This document shows, one piece after another, positions 20,341-33,199 of a DNA stretch of 64,000 bases. Both the position numbers and the translations under genes were made by a program. The notes under the pieces were generated by a model. The model worked only from the letters and a program-made list of their open reading frames with translations. It made no database searches and was not told the origin of the DNA. Source of the DNA: Mesostigma viride (lineage: Eukaryota; Streptophyta; Mesostigmatophyceae; Mesostigmatales; Mesostigmataceae); assembly GCA_009746045.1 (NCBI GenBank), contig RPFO01000819.1, forward strand, positions 810,382 through 874,381. The letters are read 5' to 3'. How positions within the stretch are numbered: position 1 is the first letter of the stretch; each line of letters opens with the position of its first letter.

Positions 20341-23300
20341 TTATGGGTTTAGTGGCACCTTCTCTCTCTCCAAGATGGCTTGGATCGCTTCCACGACCGA
20401 TGGCACCACCTGCACAACACACAAGCAGCCGCATACCAATGAACAAAAGGTTACCGCGGAACATCAACCAGTGTCTCACTTAAAATCAACGAACCATACC
20501 ATGCACAAAGCTGAGGACTTTCGGAGATGCAATTGCTGCCAGCCTTGGGGCATTGCTGTGCAAGGCTACCCAAAATCCACAATACCCTGCATAAGAAACA
20601 ACACCAAGTATTCCAGGGAAGAAGCCATGCGAACTCAACCAGACAATTGAAATTAGCGGATGCATGGGCTAGTATCCGACACCAGGTCGACAGCCATAAA
20701 AAAGCATATTGGCAGTTGTGGGCGACACCAAGTTAGTATAATGAGGACAGTGGAAAGGGCCGAAAACCGGCCACAGCACCGAGGGCGATTTGTATCACAG
20801 GCATGGTCCCAGAGCTCTACGTGTTTGCCGCCTATGGATAGATTTGTATCATAGTATGGGATCCGATAGCCACAGGGTGACGCTACGCAGCATGGCCCCC
20901 AATCAATGCACGCCTGGCACTGTCGCTTGTCGCTATGATACATGGACGATCTACTAAACAACAAGGCTGATCTCAACAACCCTGTGAGGCCCGCAGTATG
21001 AGCACACTAGCAGCCCCCCCACAGGCAGATATGGTTGCGCATGCTCCTGACATAGGGCGCTGACATCGGCGTTCATCCTAGCACAAGCAACCGGCATCAC
21101 GAGAGGCAGGCAGCTTTATATTTGGGATGCAAGAAACTACAGTTGTGCAATCATGAGACTGGCATGCAAAATGCTGCAGCAACACCATGACACCAAAAGC
21201 ACAACACGAACCATCCACACGACTAGCATCCGTAACAAGGATATGATGTCATTAACATGGATGTAACATGGATGTATGCAACACCGACATCCCATAACAC
21301 GTGAGCAGCACAACATGCACAGGATCGGCCGAGGCTAACGCAGGCACGAAACCAACCTCGCGGAACTTGCGTACGCAACGCTTACCAGGTCGGCCGGGTA
21401 CACGTCGTGGTTGTCCGCGTCCTGGAAGCACCCCGTGCGCGTCATGATGGACACCCAGGGCCTGCCCGCCTGCGAAACACGGCCAACGCAATACATCATA
21501 CCCGACACATGACGATGAGGCAACTGTACATTACCCAACTCAATAGTAGTACAACGCAATAGTAGTACAACGCAATAGTAGTACAACGATATAGCAGTAC
21601 AACGCAATAGTAGTACAACGCAATAGTAGTACAACGCAATAGTAGTACAACGCAATAGTAGTCGACTCAAGTGACCCGCTGGCTCCGCCCAGCCCCAAGT
21701 TGCAGTCCGAGCGGGCAACCAACCTGTGTGCAACCCGCAGTTCAGTGTTCTGCACCTGGACTGCGGGTTATAGCTTGGGGACTTGCCGGCTATTGGCCCG
21801 CTGTCGGGGTCGCATGTTTGGATTGGTCGCATACTCGAGAGGAGCCCCCAACAGTCGGGGAAAGGCGGTAATTCCTCAATCAGTGAAGTAGATAACGTGT
21901 TTGAGGGTTACGCCTACGATGTGTGGCCAGCATGGTGTATCATCACCACACCGAACACACGGCCAGCGAAGCAACTGTACATCCCGCTCCGCCATGCATG
22001 CTTGCACGCCCAACCATGGCCAGCACAGCACAGCAGCACAGGGCACACACCCAACACATGGCCCGCAAGGCATCATATTACGCTCCACCATGCATGTATC
22101 TGCATATTGTGCTGATACGTCCCTGAGAGACCGGCGCGTGCATGGAACTATGTGCATGGAATCGCCGCATGCTTGGGTGAATGGGGAGAGTTGACACAAT
22201 GTGGGGTAAATGTGGGGTCGATGAGGGTCCATGAGGGGTCGATGTGGGGTCCATGCGGGGTCCATGTGGGGGTCCATGTGGGGTCGATGTGGGGTCGTAA
22301 GGAGCAAGGACCACGTGCTGGGAAATGATAATGGGTGTGGTTTGGAGGCACATGGACGGAGGTCAGAAGAGGGGGGGTGTAATCATGCGACTTTGCTGGT
22401 GCCGTTAGCAGTTCTCCACGGACATCACATCAACAAATTGTGTTTCTTGCCAGTGCCTACTGGGGTAAAGGGCGCGCAGGGAGGGGCTCTGCATGCCTCC
22501 TCCTACCAACTCCATGAAGACCTGGCTGCATATATCCATTCCCAGCTTGTGAACACAAAGTCACCAACCCACCTCCGTCGCTCTCTTTACACAAGCCACC
22601 TCCCTCCCTCCCTCCAACCCACCTCCCTTGCCCCCTTGATGTCCGTAAGCGGGTTGTCCCCCACCATGTACAGCCGATCCAGCGCAACGTGGGCATCGAT
22701 GTCAGCGGCCGCACCGGCCAGCGCGTCCCCTCTCACGCCGCTGGCGCACGCAACTGCTTGCAGCTTGAGCTTGCGTGCGGCGCTGGCAAACGCCACGCGG
22801 GTGGGTTTGCCGAACATGTTGACCTTGAGCTCACGCCCGCCGGTCACGCTGGCCAGAGAGGCAGGACATGGGGGAAGGATTGGTACATGAATGGCGGAAA
22901 CAGAACATGGGAGACAGGAATGGAGCAAGAATGACAATAGCGAAGCACCCACAAGAGGGCGCCAGAGGGGGAAAAAAAAAAAGCATAATATAATAAGCGT
23001 AGCCCACCATGCCGATAAAGAGATGGGGACGCCTGGGGGCACCATCCACGCAGGTGTCTGGACAGGCGATCGATGGAAGGCGTCAGCCTAGCGTATATCT
23101 GTTGGGCAATGCCTAGTAATGCTTACATTACGCGCGTTGTGCCCGCACTGTGCCCACACTGTGCATACTGCGCTTGCATACCGTGCACGCAGTGCTTGCA
23201 TTACTGGATGATTGGATACGCGATTGAACTCATGGTGGGATGAACCAAGTGGAAATGGAACGCGCGATGGTCCTATGATCAGACCATCCTATTTCACAAG

Positions 23301-26300
23301 ATAACGAACACGCAATCGGACGGCATCGCAGTGGCGTTCACTAGCCGGATGATATGTGGCAAAACGACCCCAGGCAGGTGGCACTGCAGCATGGCCGGGC
23401 AGCACATCGCCAGCGCTACCTCTTGTAGACGGCAGTCAATGCTTGGGTGAAGGACCCCATGCCGAAACGAGGGAGCGCGAATTCCGTCTGTCCCACACAA
23501 CGCATGATCCACCAAGCACCAAACACCGTGCCGAATCGGGTGTAGAGGAGCATGACCCAACCAACAAAAGCATACATGGGGTGTCATGTCTAATATATAT
23601 AGTAGTACACATTATTATATTATAATTATACACGGGATGTCATGTCTAATATACATAGTAGTACACATTATTATATTATATAATTATACACGGGATGTCA
23701 TGTCTAATTATATAGTACACATTATTATATTATAATTATACACGGGATGTCATATCTAATTATATAATAGTACACATTATTATATTATAATTATACACAG
23801 GGTGTCATGTCTAATTATAAAGTAGTACACATCATTATATTATAACTATACACGGGATGTCATGTCATGGTCCGTAATGCCCGGCAGAGACACACACACC
23901 TGGGCACATCCATTTCCATCACAAAAGGCCTAGCATGCCCCCCTTGCATGCATACAAAAGGCCTAACATGCCCCCTTGCACGCATACACCAGGCCTAACA
24001 TGCCCCGTTGAAAGCATACAACAGGCCTAACATGCCCCCTTGCACGCATACCAAAGGCCTAGCATGCCCCCTTGCACGCATACAAAAGGCCTAACATGCC
24101 CCCTTGCACGCATACACCAGGCCTAACATGCCCCCTTGCACGCATACAACAGGCCTAACATGCCCCCTTGCACGCATACCAAAGGCCTAACATGCCCCCT
24201 TGCACGCATACAACAGGTCAAACGTGCCCCCTTGCACGCATACACCAGGCCTAACATGCCCCGTTGAAAGCATACAACAGGCCTAACATGCCCCCTTGCA
24301 CGCATACAACAGGCCTAACATGCCCCCTTGCACGCATACAACAGGACTAACATGCCTGTTGAAAGCATACAACAGGTCGAACGTGCCCCCTTGCACGCAT
24401 ACTGGAACAAACCACGGCACAGACTACCAAAACCAGACGCAGTAGCCCGCTGCAATATACCTATGGCAAGCAAATTTGGTTTTGCAAGCTGCACACTCAC
24501 CCCAAGCGCTTGTACAGCCTCTATCCACCCCACTCTAGCTATTGCGATGAATGCGTTACAATTCACGGTGCCTTTGCAGGATGGCCCCTTTTCAAACTAG
24601 GGTTGGGCAGTCGTGGAAGACAAAACAAGCGACAGTTTATCACAGCATTGTCACCGCACAACATCCACTATAAAACCGAGCCTCAACCTTCCTGACAAGG
24701 GAAGGCAGGCCAGCAGTTGCAGATGACATGCAGCGAGGTGACTTGCACATTAAAGCCCTTGAACTCTCACACAGCATAGAAGAAAAATCAATTATGGGTG
24801 ACTGACGAAGGGTAATCTGTCTAGGGAGACCATGGGCAGGGAGCCCTTGAATAGTTTGACAAGGGTGAGCATTCTGTGCATAGAGAGTGATCGAGACCCT
24901 TCGGGTGCTGCAACCAAAGCCCGTATGATGCTGCTGCATGCCTGCCATGGCGGCAATCTAGAACAGCAGCTTAATACCCTCCCATCCTAATTACACAACC
25001 CAGGCAAGTGTCGGATTCCAGACCGTCTCGCATCAATTACACACCTTGGATTAGCTTCCCTCGCTCTTCTTATTCAATCTAGAGTGCCAGACTTAATACT
25101 AGGAGGGAGGGATGCTCCTTGAAATAGCGTACTCATGCTTGGTACTAAGAGACAGCCTACCGGAAACTGCAGGTCGCCCGCCGCGATGTACACTGGCAGC
25201 TGCCCCTCGTCCTCTCGCCCCCGCGGCGCCTCCCACCCCCCCTTTGTCTCCAGCAGGTTTTCCATGTACCCGCGCGCCCGCACGACGTCGCAGATGATCT
25301 GGCGCGCGAAGGAATGAATGTGGCACGGAAAGGAATGAAGGTGGCATTATGGATACAGCATCAATATCAGCGAGACAACCATCATATGTGGCATTCATGT
25401 ACCATACACGTGGTAATAATTTCAATTTGGCATTCTTATGGCTATAGTTTGGCATTAACATGGCATTAATATGCTATTGATGTGGCTTACCTAACGCAAC
25501 CAACCATAGTGCCTGGTGTTGGCATGATTCAGAATGAGCGTGGAGTAAGTACTTGCGTGTCATGCGCATGGGCATGCCTCGGAGTACGATGCTAATCTTA
25601 TCAAAAAATAATTACACGGAAGTTACAAATATCGTCTGCATCATGCCCCAACCATGTAGTCCCACGAGGGGGATGTAATCCTCATCCGAGCTGTCCTCTA
25701 CTGATATGGCAGACGAGGCGGTAGTGCAGCGGCTATCCTCAGGGGCACAATATAACCTCCACCTGCGGACTTCTACCCTGGCTAGCGTGGAGGATGGTGG
25801 CACAATCCAAAAAAAAATAAGCGTGCCCAGAAAATTTCCTGGGCCGTGCCACGAGGGATCGCGAGTCCAGGCACACTCTGTGGTCGCTAGGTTGGCCACC
25901 TGGGCACGATGGCACTGCCACCGCCATTATAGTGGACACGAGCTCACGGCTGACTCCACTTCAGCACCAAATGCAACTAAATGGTAACGATCCCCACAGG
26001 ACCCTTGAGCCTAGAGGACCCTTGAGCCCAGAGGACCCTTGAGCCTAGAACGCAGTAGGGGGGCACCCGCTCACACGGACGCTCCAAGTTCTGCATCGTC
26101 AAACGGCAGGAGGCAGACGCAGGAGGAACGCAGCAGAGCACACTATCCAGAAGCAAGTCCCCCAAAACTGCCAGTCACTAGATCACACGACCAAGGCGCC
26201 ACGGGTACCTGAGCAACCTCCATTGATGCCAAGTGCCTCCACCCACCTGCAGGTCCCTGCCCCAGTCCAGCGGGTCGCTGCACACAAACACGGCCGCGAT

Positions 26301-29300
26301 CGGCTCCAGGTCATAGTTGGACTTGCCGCCGGCACCCGCGGGGTGAAGGTGGGGACCCGCTGACCCGGATACAGCGATGGGTGGCGGCAGCGGCTCGTGA
26401 CCCGCGGGCGTGTGGGTCCCTGCGTGTGACCAGGGTGGCCAGATGAGCGGCAGGCGGTGGTTGATGTCTTCCGAGTTTACTGCGTGGCTGGGGGGGTCAG
26501 AGAAAGGAAAGGCACGAGGCAGAAACAAGAAAAAAGAAGCAAGGGCCGACAGGCACAAGGGCCACAAGGGACGAGAGAAAAGATAGGGAACTGAGGGTCA
26601 CAGACGCATTATCAGACTAGTAGGAATGAAAAAGCAAAAGAGAAAAGAAACAGGGCCGCAGGAAACAAACCCTGCAAGCGAGGGGCGTAGATCGATAAAA
26701 AGACCCACGCGCACATTTTCAGACGCGCTGCTGAATGGCGCCAAAGGACGGGTTGGAAAAATCAGAAGGGAGGGTCAAGAAAAGGGCAGATTTAGTCTCC
26801 AGCCTATTCTCGCCGCTAATATATCTTGATTTGTACCTACCAGGAGTTCACTGAGGCTGATATCAGCCTACTCGGACCATGTGTATAAGGGCATGGGGAC
26901 ATTAAGTCTGGAAAACAATTTCAGCTAGTTCGAAGTTACTAGTTAGGCTAGCCCTAGGTCAGTACGCTGGCCCCGTGTCGAAAGTCACCGCTGGCGTCAC
27001 GAGTGTCATTGCGAATTATCGGGAGGAGAGTGGACTGATCATCCGAATATAAATATGTGCTTCCATTGAAATAGCCTAGAAAGTTTTGGATGTTCATTGT
27101 CTGATGCAGGGGTTGGACCAAAGGTGTTACGTGCTATCATAGCAATACCTGAGTTGAGTTTCTTACGTGTGTTATTTTTCGCTGCCGGTTGTGCCACAAA
27201 CGGGCAAGTATTCAGAAAGTTAGCTTGTGCCGACTGGAGGCTCTGGTCGGGACTGGCCCGGCACCATATGACATATTCTAAGTTCGACAGTAGTACCTGG
27301 GCGGTAGCAGCGGCGCTGCGTACCTCCCGTGCCAATTGTGCTGACCCTTGTGTCAAAATTGTTCCCTTGTGTGGTTCCCCATTAATTGAGGGTCGGCCGT
27401 CCAGAGACCATTTTGGTCATGTGGATTATGTGGACATAATTGTTCGCGACACGCGTATTGACGGATTGTGTGGACTAGGCCAACAGCCCGCATCGGCCTG
27501 CTGTTAAAGTGTGGTCGAGCAGCGCGTTGACAAGCAACAATAGTGAAAAAGGAGGCCCAACCTCCTCACGCATTCAAGGCTATGGATTAGCGCCACTTGG
27601 CGGAATACTTGCCCTTGACCCGAGGACCAGCCCTGATCTTATTACTTACATTATTGTAAGCAAATGGCCTTGCACAATCAATTTAAATTCCCTTTGAACT
27701 AGGGAATAGGTCTAGTTTCCCAAAGCAGCCTGACCCAAGGCTAGCCAGCCCATTTTGTTAGGATCCACCTGATAGCCTCCAAACAGAGTAGGTCACAAGG
27801 GGCACCGGGCCAAGGCGTGAACCGATTTTCAAGTTGGACCAACGAAGGCTCTGAAGGATGTTGGCTGTAAACGTCAATCTTTCCATTTTGGAGTAAACGT
27901 CCAGGTAGCCAGAAGGTCACTTGAATGGTTGCTATAGTGCACTTTTAGTGCGAATAATTTGCACGTGAATTCAACAATGCGCGCCAAAGGTCGTTAAGGA
28001 AACGCGTGGCGAACTCTCCCCTCCCCACAAGAAACAAGCCATCAAAAGCCCCCAAATGGAAAATGCACCTAAGAGGGACTTCCAATTCGAATGCCTTGTC
28101 ACGTCAACAACCAACATAAAGCTGAGAACAATTACCAACAAAAAACGCTGCAAGTTAGCCGCCACTCAACCCAACATGGGCACATGGCAAACAAGCGTGG
28201 ACCTGCGACCATTTTGGCACCCCGCATGGAGTGTCGTGCACCCTTATGGGCACATGTGGACACAAGAGGCACATTTCTATTCATCCACTAATAATGCCAC
28301 GCACTAGAGTGCCAGCTATACATGGCTCGCACTAAAACGTGTTACAAATGGGTCATTGTCTATTTACGGGTTCCTTCACAGGTTTATTGCTGGGCACCAG
28401 AAGCCATAGTTGTACATGGCAAAAACGCGTGTTACAAATGATGCATTATGTATTTACGGGTTTCTTTTGAGGTCTATTCTAGGTCTTTCTATAGCCACGC
28501 ACCGGAAACCATAGTTGTACATGGCTCGCACGGGGTCCCCCTTGCCCACGCACAAGACCCATTTGTCCTTGTACCTGGTGTGTGTGGGGTGTGGGTGGGT
28601 TGCGCGGTTAGAGGGGGTGAAGGGGGGTGAGGGGGGTGAGGGAGGGTAAGGGGGGCTTAGTAGGAAGGGTGAGGGGGGATAGGAAGTGCGTCGCAGCGTC
28701 AGGAGCGCAGCGGTGCGTGACTGGGAGCGATCTGTAATGAGTGGCGTCTATGTGCCAATGAGTGGACAGTAATCCTTAAGTAAGGAGTGGATCGCGATCC
28801 CTAGATAAGGGTTGGACAGTCATCCCTAAGTAAGGAGTGGATCGCGATCCCTAGATAAGGGTTGGACCGTAATCCCTAAGTAAGGAGTGGATCACGATCC
28901 CTAGATAAGGGTTGGACCGTAATCCTTGATCCGGGAATGACGCACGAAAAGCGTGCTAATCATTGCATACGTCACCACTTCCTGGTATGGGTCAGACAGG
29001 CACTCCCTGCACCCCCCGGGCATGCAAGCCTCACTAGCATATTGCACTAATGGCGCGCACTTGAAAACTGGCTCATGGAGGAGCGCAAAAGCATGCCAGA
29101 CTGCCAAAGCATGTGAGTTTAGTGTCATGCAATCACTTCACGGAACAACAAGCATCGTCCCATTTATGTATGAGACGACACAAATCATGACGTATGCTTC
29201 CAGCCTCCACCAAATTAAGCGATGCAGAGCGATGTGGAGAGATGCTGCCGTGCCGATACTGACAGATGTACCTAGCCTGCCTCAATCCTCAGCTAACGAG

Positions 29301-32300
29301 GCATTGACACGAGAGAAAAAAGAAACTAGAGGCAAGACTTGAAACTGGCAACAGACACGATCACTGCCCATGTCAGAGTAGCTGGTGCATGGACATGCAG
29401 CAGTCGCACCCAGCATTACTTGAAAGGCCCACGTGACTTTGCCTGCTCGACCACAGTTCAGTAGTGTGTGCAGCAGGCAAGACGGGAGGGTGTGCAGCAG
29501 GCAAGACGGGAGGGTGTGCAGCAGGCAAGACGGGAGGGTGTGCAGCAGGCAAGACGGGAGGGTGTGCAGCAGGCAAGACGGGAGGGTGTGCAGCAGGCAA
29601 GACGGGAGGGTGTGCAGCAGGCAAGACGGGAGGGTGTGCAGCAGGCAAGACGGGAGGGTGTGCAGCAGGCAAGACGGGAGGGTGTGCAGCAGGCAAGACG
29701 GGAGGGTGTGCAGCAGGCAAGACGGGAGGGTGTGCAGTAGGCAAGTGGGTGGGGATTGAGGTGTCGGTGACATGTGCAGGAACCCATGCTGTAGGAACGG
29801 CGCTACGTAGGTCGTAGGGATATCGCGAAAGATATCAGGGACATTTATGGCCCTAAAACAACAGACAAGACTTTAGCGGCAAGCACCCAAACAAAAGCAC
29901 GACAACAATACTCCACCAACAGCCCACCAACCGGCACGTCAAGCAGCGGCAGCCAGCACGCAGGTAAGAGGTGCCTGTGCTACCATCAACAGAACCCACT
30001 TTCTACCCCTGCGTTCCGATGGTCATGCGCAGCCAAGCAAGCCCAGGGAAGGCAGGGTGGTGCGCTGCGGGCGCATGTCCAGGGGGGTTATGGGCCACTC
30101 ACAGGTGCGCCAGGTCAGCGAATGGCGAGTGACCCAATTGCACCTGATAAAGGCATGGGGAGGGAGGGGTTGGGGCCAGCCATGCAGACGATTGACAAAG
30201 TTCGTCATTCATCAGGTCAGGAGATTCTGTATACTTTATAGGCCGCACATGCACAACTAGCCGTGCGCGAACTCTAACAGTGCCAGTCGACACGCACGTG
30301 AACAAGGAATACTGGCGCTGCCCCCCAGATCCAGGCCACTGCGTTGTGCTTCTTGCTAAACCTTCACTCACCGTCTGCCCTTCCATCGGCCGACACTAGG
30401 CCACGAGCAAACTCCCAACCACAAGCACACGCAAACTTGGACACGCGCAAGAGTACCCGCACAGAAAATGCTTTCAATGACTCAGGAAGGCCAGCCCATG
30501 AGCAACGGAGTACTTGTGCTTCCCCTCCCAACCCACCCCACACCCAACCCACACACACACACACACACACACCACGCAGATGTTCTATTATACTGCCTAT
30601 TATATTCCCACAATGAGCGCGATCCACCATCCACCATTATATGGTATTCTGTATATATACCTTAAATGATATACACATACCTGTAGGGAGGTCACACCCT
30701 GCTCCTCCCCCCCACACCTTACCTGCGAGGAAGTGACGGGAACACCAAGCTTGCCGCTCAAGCGTCGCGCACGGTCAGCCTCAGTCATGCCACCGCCTGC
30801 ATGGTACAAGCACTAGTAGCAAATACGTGAGTACTATAGTGCATGGTACAAGCACTAGTAGCAATTACGTGAGTACTATAGTGCATGGTACAAGCACTAG
30901 TAGCAAATACGTGAGTACTATAGTGCATGGTACAAGCACTAGTAGCAAATACGTGAGTACTATAGTGCATGGTACAAGCACTAGTAGCAAATACGTGAGT
31001 ACATATGCGCAAGGCCCATGGGCCAGCAGCAAGAAAGATGTAGGCGCAAGTAAAAGAGCCAACACACGGTACGCGCGTTAGCAGCAAAGAAGCAAGGTGG
31101 GAGACACCAGGTCCGAGCGCCAGCAGCAAGTATTTGCTTTTGCGCAAAGTAAATGTTTGCGCACAAGTAAGCTAACAAAAGATCCGAGCGCCAGCAGCAA
31201 AAGACAGCAAGTATGAGCAGGCGGTTGCAAAGTGCACGAGCCAGAAGCACGACAAGCCGGTACGATGTTGTGTGATGGGCGTGTCGCCACATGAGCGGTT
31301 GCAAGGGTGCTCATCATCATGACCGTGAGCAACAGCATGCATGGATGCGAAAGCTCCGAGTGTGGGCGTTCCAAAACTCTAATATAAAATTCTAGTGCAG
31401 AGCATTGTTGACGTGGACCGGATACCTCCGAGTGAAGACAACCCAGCTGAAATATCTTCGATGAACAGAACCCTAAAGCAAAGCACCTTGCCTATCGAAA
31501 GCACCACCACCGCGACAAGGGGCATAAAAGTGACCACTCACATGCGTGTGAGCCTGCGTGCAGTGTTTTGAGTTACAACCACAAACAATTTATTGCGGGG
31601 CACTTACACATAAATTGGGGCGGAGAGCATCTGCCACATGACAAACAGGTCGCAACAGGGCACAACACGACACAGAGCACGTGCCACTCGGCGAAGGAGA
31701 TGTGACGTGGGCGGGCCGTGAGTGATACCCCCGCGCATCGCCACCAGCCGCCGCACGAGGGAGCAGGGCAGTGAGGGCACAGGCGCGGCGGCATCCGCAT
31801 GGTACAATAGCCGCCACACACCATGGGTGAACAAGGCGGGGGACGCCAGCCGCCGCACGGTGGAGCAGGGCATGGGCGCGGCTGTCTATTGTTCAACACA
31901 GCAGTAGTAGCGCCACGCACCGTTGGTGAAGAAGATGTGAGCCACTCGTGGTAGACGCGCCGCCAGGCTCCCTGGTGGCGCCACATGGCAAGGTTATGTG
32001 GGGCCGCAGCAGCATGGCATGACACCCACCCATCAGTGGATGGCACCCCCATCCACCACCACGGTCCAATTCCTTGAGCATGGATCGCGGGCACGCATCA
32101 GAGTTGACAAGCAGAGTTTTGTTGGCACAAAGAACATGACAACAACCCATGGCAGCAACCCATGGCAGTACCGTGGAGGCCTAATACCCTTGAGCCAGAC
32201 AGTGGGTGGGGCACGCGGGTCAGCCCACCCGACTGCTGGGGGGGACACCTGCCTGCAGTCAGCTCCAGCGAAACGGAATAATTCTGACGTAGTCGGTAGT

Positions 32301-33199
32301 GAGCCTCTGACTCCCCAATCTGTACTGTAATAGGTACTCTTACAACATCATCATAAAGCCAGAGAAGTGTGGATATTCGATGCCTCAGAACGCGTGCGGA
32401 CAGCTGTTTGCCATGGATGGATGGATGGTGTGCCATGGATGGATGGCTGCTCTACCAGTGTGCAACCACCCGCGCGCCGGATCGTACGTGGTCTCATGGC
32501 AGCCGCCTGCGCAGGGCATGCTTGCATTAGGATAGCCACGCCATGCAGCCGACACGGCATGGTACGTGCCAAGGCATGTGTGTTAATTAACCAAGGCACG
32601 CGCATGCCAGGGTAAGCCTCGAGAGCACCTGCGGCGGAGAAGTTCCCTTGCCCGGATTTGAATGAAAGAAAACGGGGGCGTAGTATCTAGGCGGCTATTT
32701 GAACGTAGCGTTTGGACGCTGCCATGTGCACGCTGACAATCTACTGCTTGGCAGGGCTGACCCCTTGTAGGATCAACCAGCGCTGATCATGACCCCTGGT
32801 ACGAAGATCAATCACGACCCCAGTAGTCAGAGAGGGTAGCGGCTGCTCGCTGACAACAACAAATCTCCCCTAGGTCAGCTGGAGAGCGCCGTTGCGTTGC
32901 TTACACTCATCCTTGGTTGCCGCGGGGTAGTACAGCTGTGACATAGCCGCCTCCACCCCGGGGATTTTCCGCCCGCCTTGAATAATGACGCCATCGATAT
33001 CAAACGCGATGCCAAACCTAGTCGAAGCGTAGCTTTTATGCCCACTCAGGGGGCCTGCATCCACCCCTTGGCCTAGATTGGCGTCTGCGGGGACCCCGAT
33101 GGAGGACGCGAAAGCGCGTAGCACTAGACTACCGAATGGCGATGAGGGGAATGAGATGGGAGCGTGGAGGCTCGTAACCAGGCGCCGAGAAACAGCCAT
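20341..33199 (-). CDS. HDHD5: HAD-IIA hydrolase, HDHD5/CECR5-like (11 exons)
   Basis: Exons, high to low: 33199-32907, 31967-31921, 30796-30723, 30143-30103, 28574-28503, 26487-26247, 25298-25161, 23487-23420, 22848-22623, 21469-21386, 20409-20341. All junctions are GT-AG, phases agree, and the total of 1,353 nt encodes 450 residues (human HDHD5 is of similar size). HAD motifs: I, FGIAFDIDGVIIQGG (nucleophile Asp67 and Asp69); II, HIFFTNGGGMTE (Thr112); a GHSPF block; YGFRHAVNSEDI; DWGRDLQ; PRFGMGSF; III, FGKPT (Lys339); IV, MVGDNPLTDIKG (Asp389, Asp394); then WVSIMTRTG and the C-terminal VVEAIQAILERE. Family members are uncharacterised phosphatase-like proteins, mitochondrial in fungi and animals. 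The Arg/Ser/Ala-rich first about 35 residues suggest an organelle targeting peptide. The first exon-2 acceptor is the least certain. Introns are full of tandem repeats and hold one LINE C. Confidence 0.9.
21540..21662 (+). repeat. 16-bp tandem repeat (CAATAGTAGTACAACG)n
   Basis: About 7.5 near-identical copies just upstream (in gene orientation) of exon 10 of the HDHD5-like gene, within intron 9. Confidence 0.9.
22206..22300 (+). repeat. short GTCCATG/GTCGATG-GGG repeats in intron 9
   Basis: Units such as 'ggtccatgtgg' and 'ggtcgatgtggg' recur about eight times with 10-12 bp spacing. Intronic, non-coding. Confidence 0.75.
23576..23860 (+). repeat. AT-rich tandem repeat, about 57-bp unit
   Basis: About five copies of a unit containing 'gggatgtcatgtctaat', 'agtagtacacattattat' and 'ataattatacac', within intron 7, about 90 bp upstream of exon 8. 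Confidence 0.85.
23925..24405 (+). repeat. 31-32-bp tandem repeat (GGCCTAACATGCCCCCTTG...)
   Basis: About 15 copies with two alternating variants ('ccccttgcacgcatac' and 'ccgttgaaagcatac'), in intron 7. Copies are contiguous with no unique spacers, so it is a minisatellite. Confidence 0.9.
25546..25783 (-). mobile_element. LINE family C insertion in intron 6 of the HDHD5-like gene
   Basis: This holds the 3' hairpin, 3' UTR and final ORF2 codons of family C, with almost no tail. It is flanked by AGCGTGGAG at 25537-25545 and 25784-25792, a 9-bp target-site duplication. It is in the same strand sense as the host gene. Confidence 0.85.
25790..26246 (-). repeat. rest of intron 6, with 18-bp repeats
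   Basis: Four imperfect copies of 'gacccttgagcctagag' lie at about 26000-26050. The remainder is unique non-coding intron sequence. Confidence 0.6.
26488..28502 (-). other. intron 5 of the HDHD5-like gene, with partial exon-5 copies
   Basis: It holds a plus-strand frame 27097-27507 (136 codons) with no recognised domain, and two degraded copies of the exon-5 3' edge at about 28397-28425 and 28316-28331. No transposon termini were identified. The surrounding 92-bp segments (28337-28420 and 28429-28530) are a tandem duplication. Confidence 0.6.
28745..28935 (+). repeat. about 50-bp tandem repeat in intron 4
   Basis: About 3.5 copies of a unit with 'aagtaaggagtggatcgcg' and 'atccctagataagggttgga'. 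Intronic and non-coding. Confidence 0.85.
29464..29745 (+). repeat. 24-bp tandem repeat, about 12 copies
   Basis: The unit is GTGTGCAGCAGGCAAGACGG plus GAGG, nearly perfect, in intron 4. Because 24 is divisible by three and lacks stops, long open frames appear on both strands; they are repeat artefacts. Confidence 0.95.
30798..31005 (+). repeat. 42-bp tandem repeat abutting the exon-3 acceptor
   Basis: Five copies of a unit containing GCATGGTACAAGCACTAGTA and 'cgtgagtactatagt'. The first copy overlaps the splice acceptor of exon 3 (exon begins at 30796), so the whole array behaves as a duplication of acceptor-proximal intron sequence. Confidence 0.9.

Noticed and set aside
23925-24405. CRISPR-like appearance of 31-32-bp repeats
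   Set aside because: No spacers; the variants are point differences within one tandem unit.
27097-27507. 136-codon plus-strand frame in intron 5 of the HDHD5-like gene
   Set aside because: No recognised domain and no transposon ends around it; kept only as a note.
29373-29817. Repeat frames and possible CRISPR-like array (24-bp units)
   Set aside because: Units are contiguous with no unique spacers, in a eukaryotic intron; a minisatellite.
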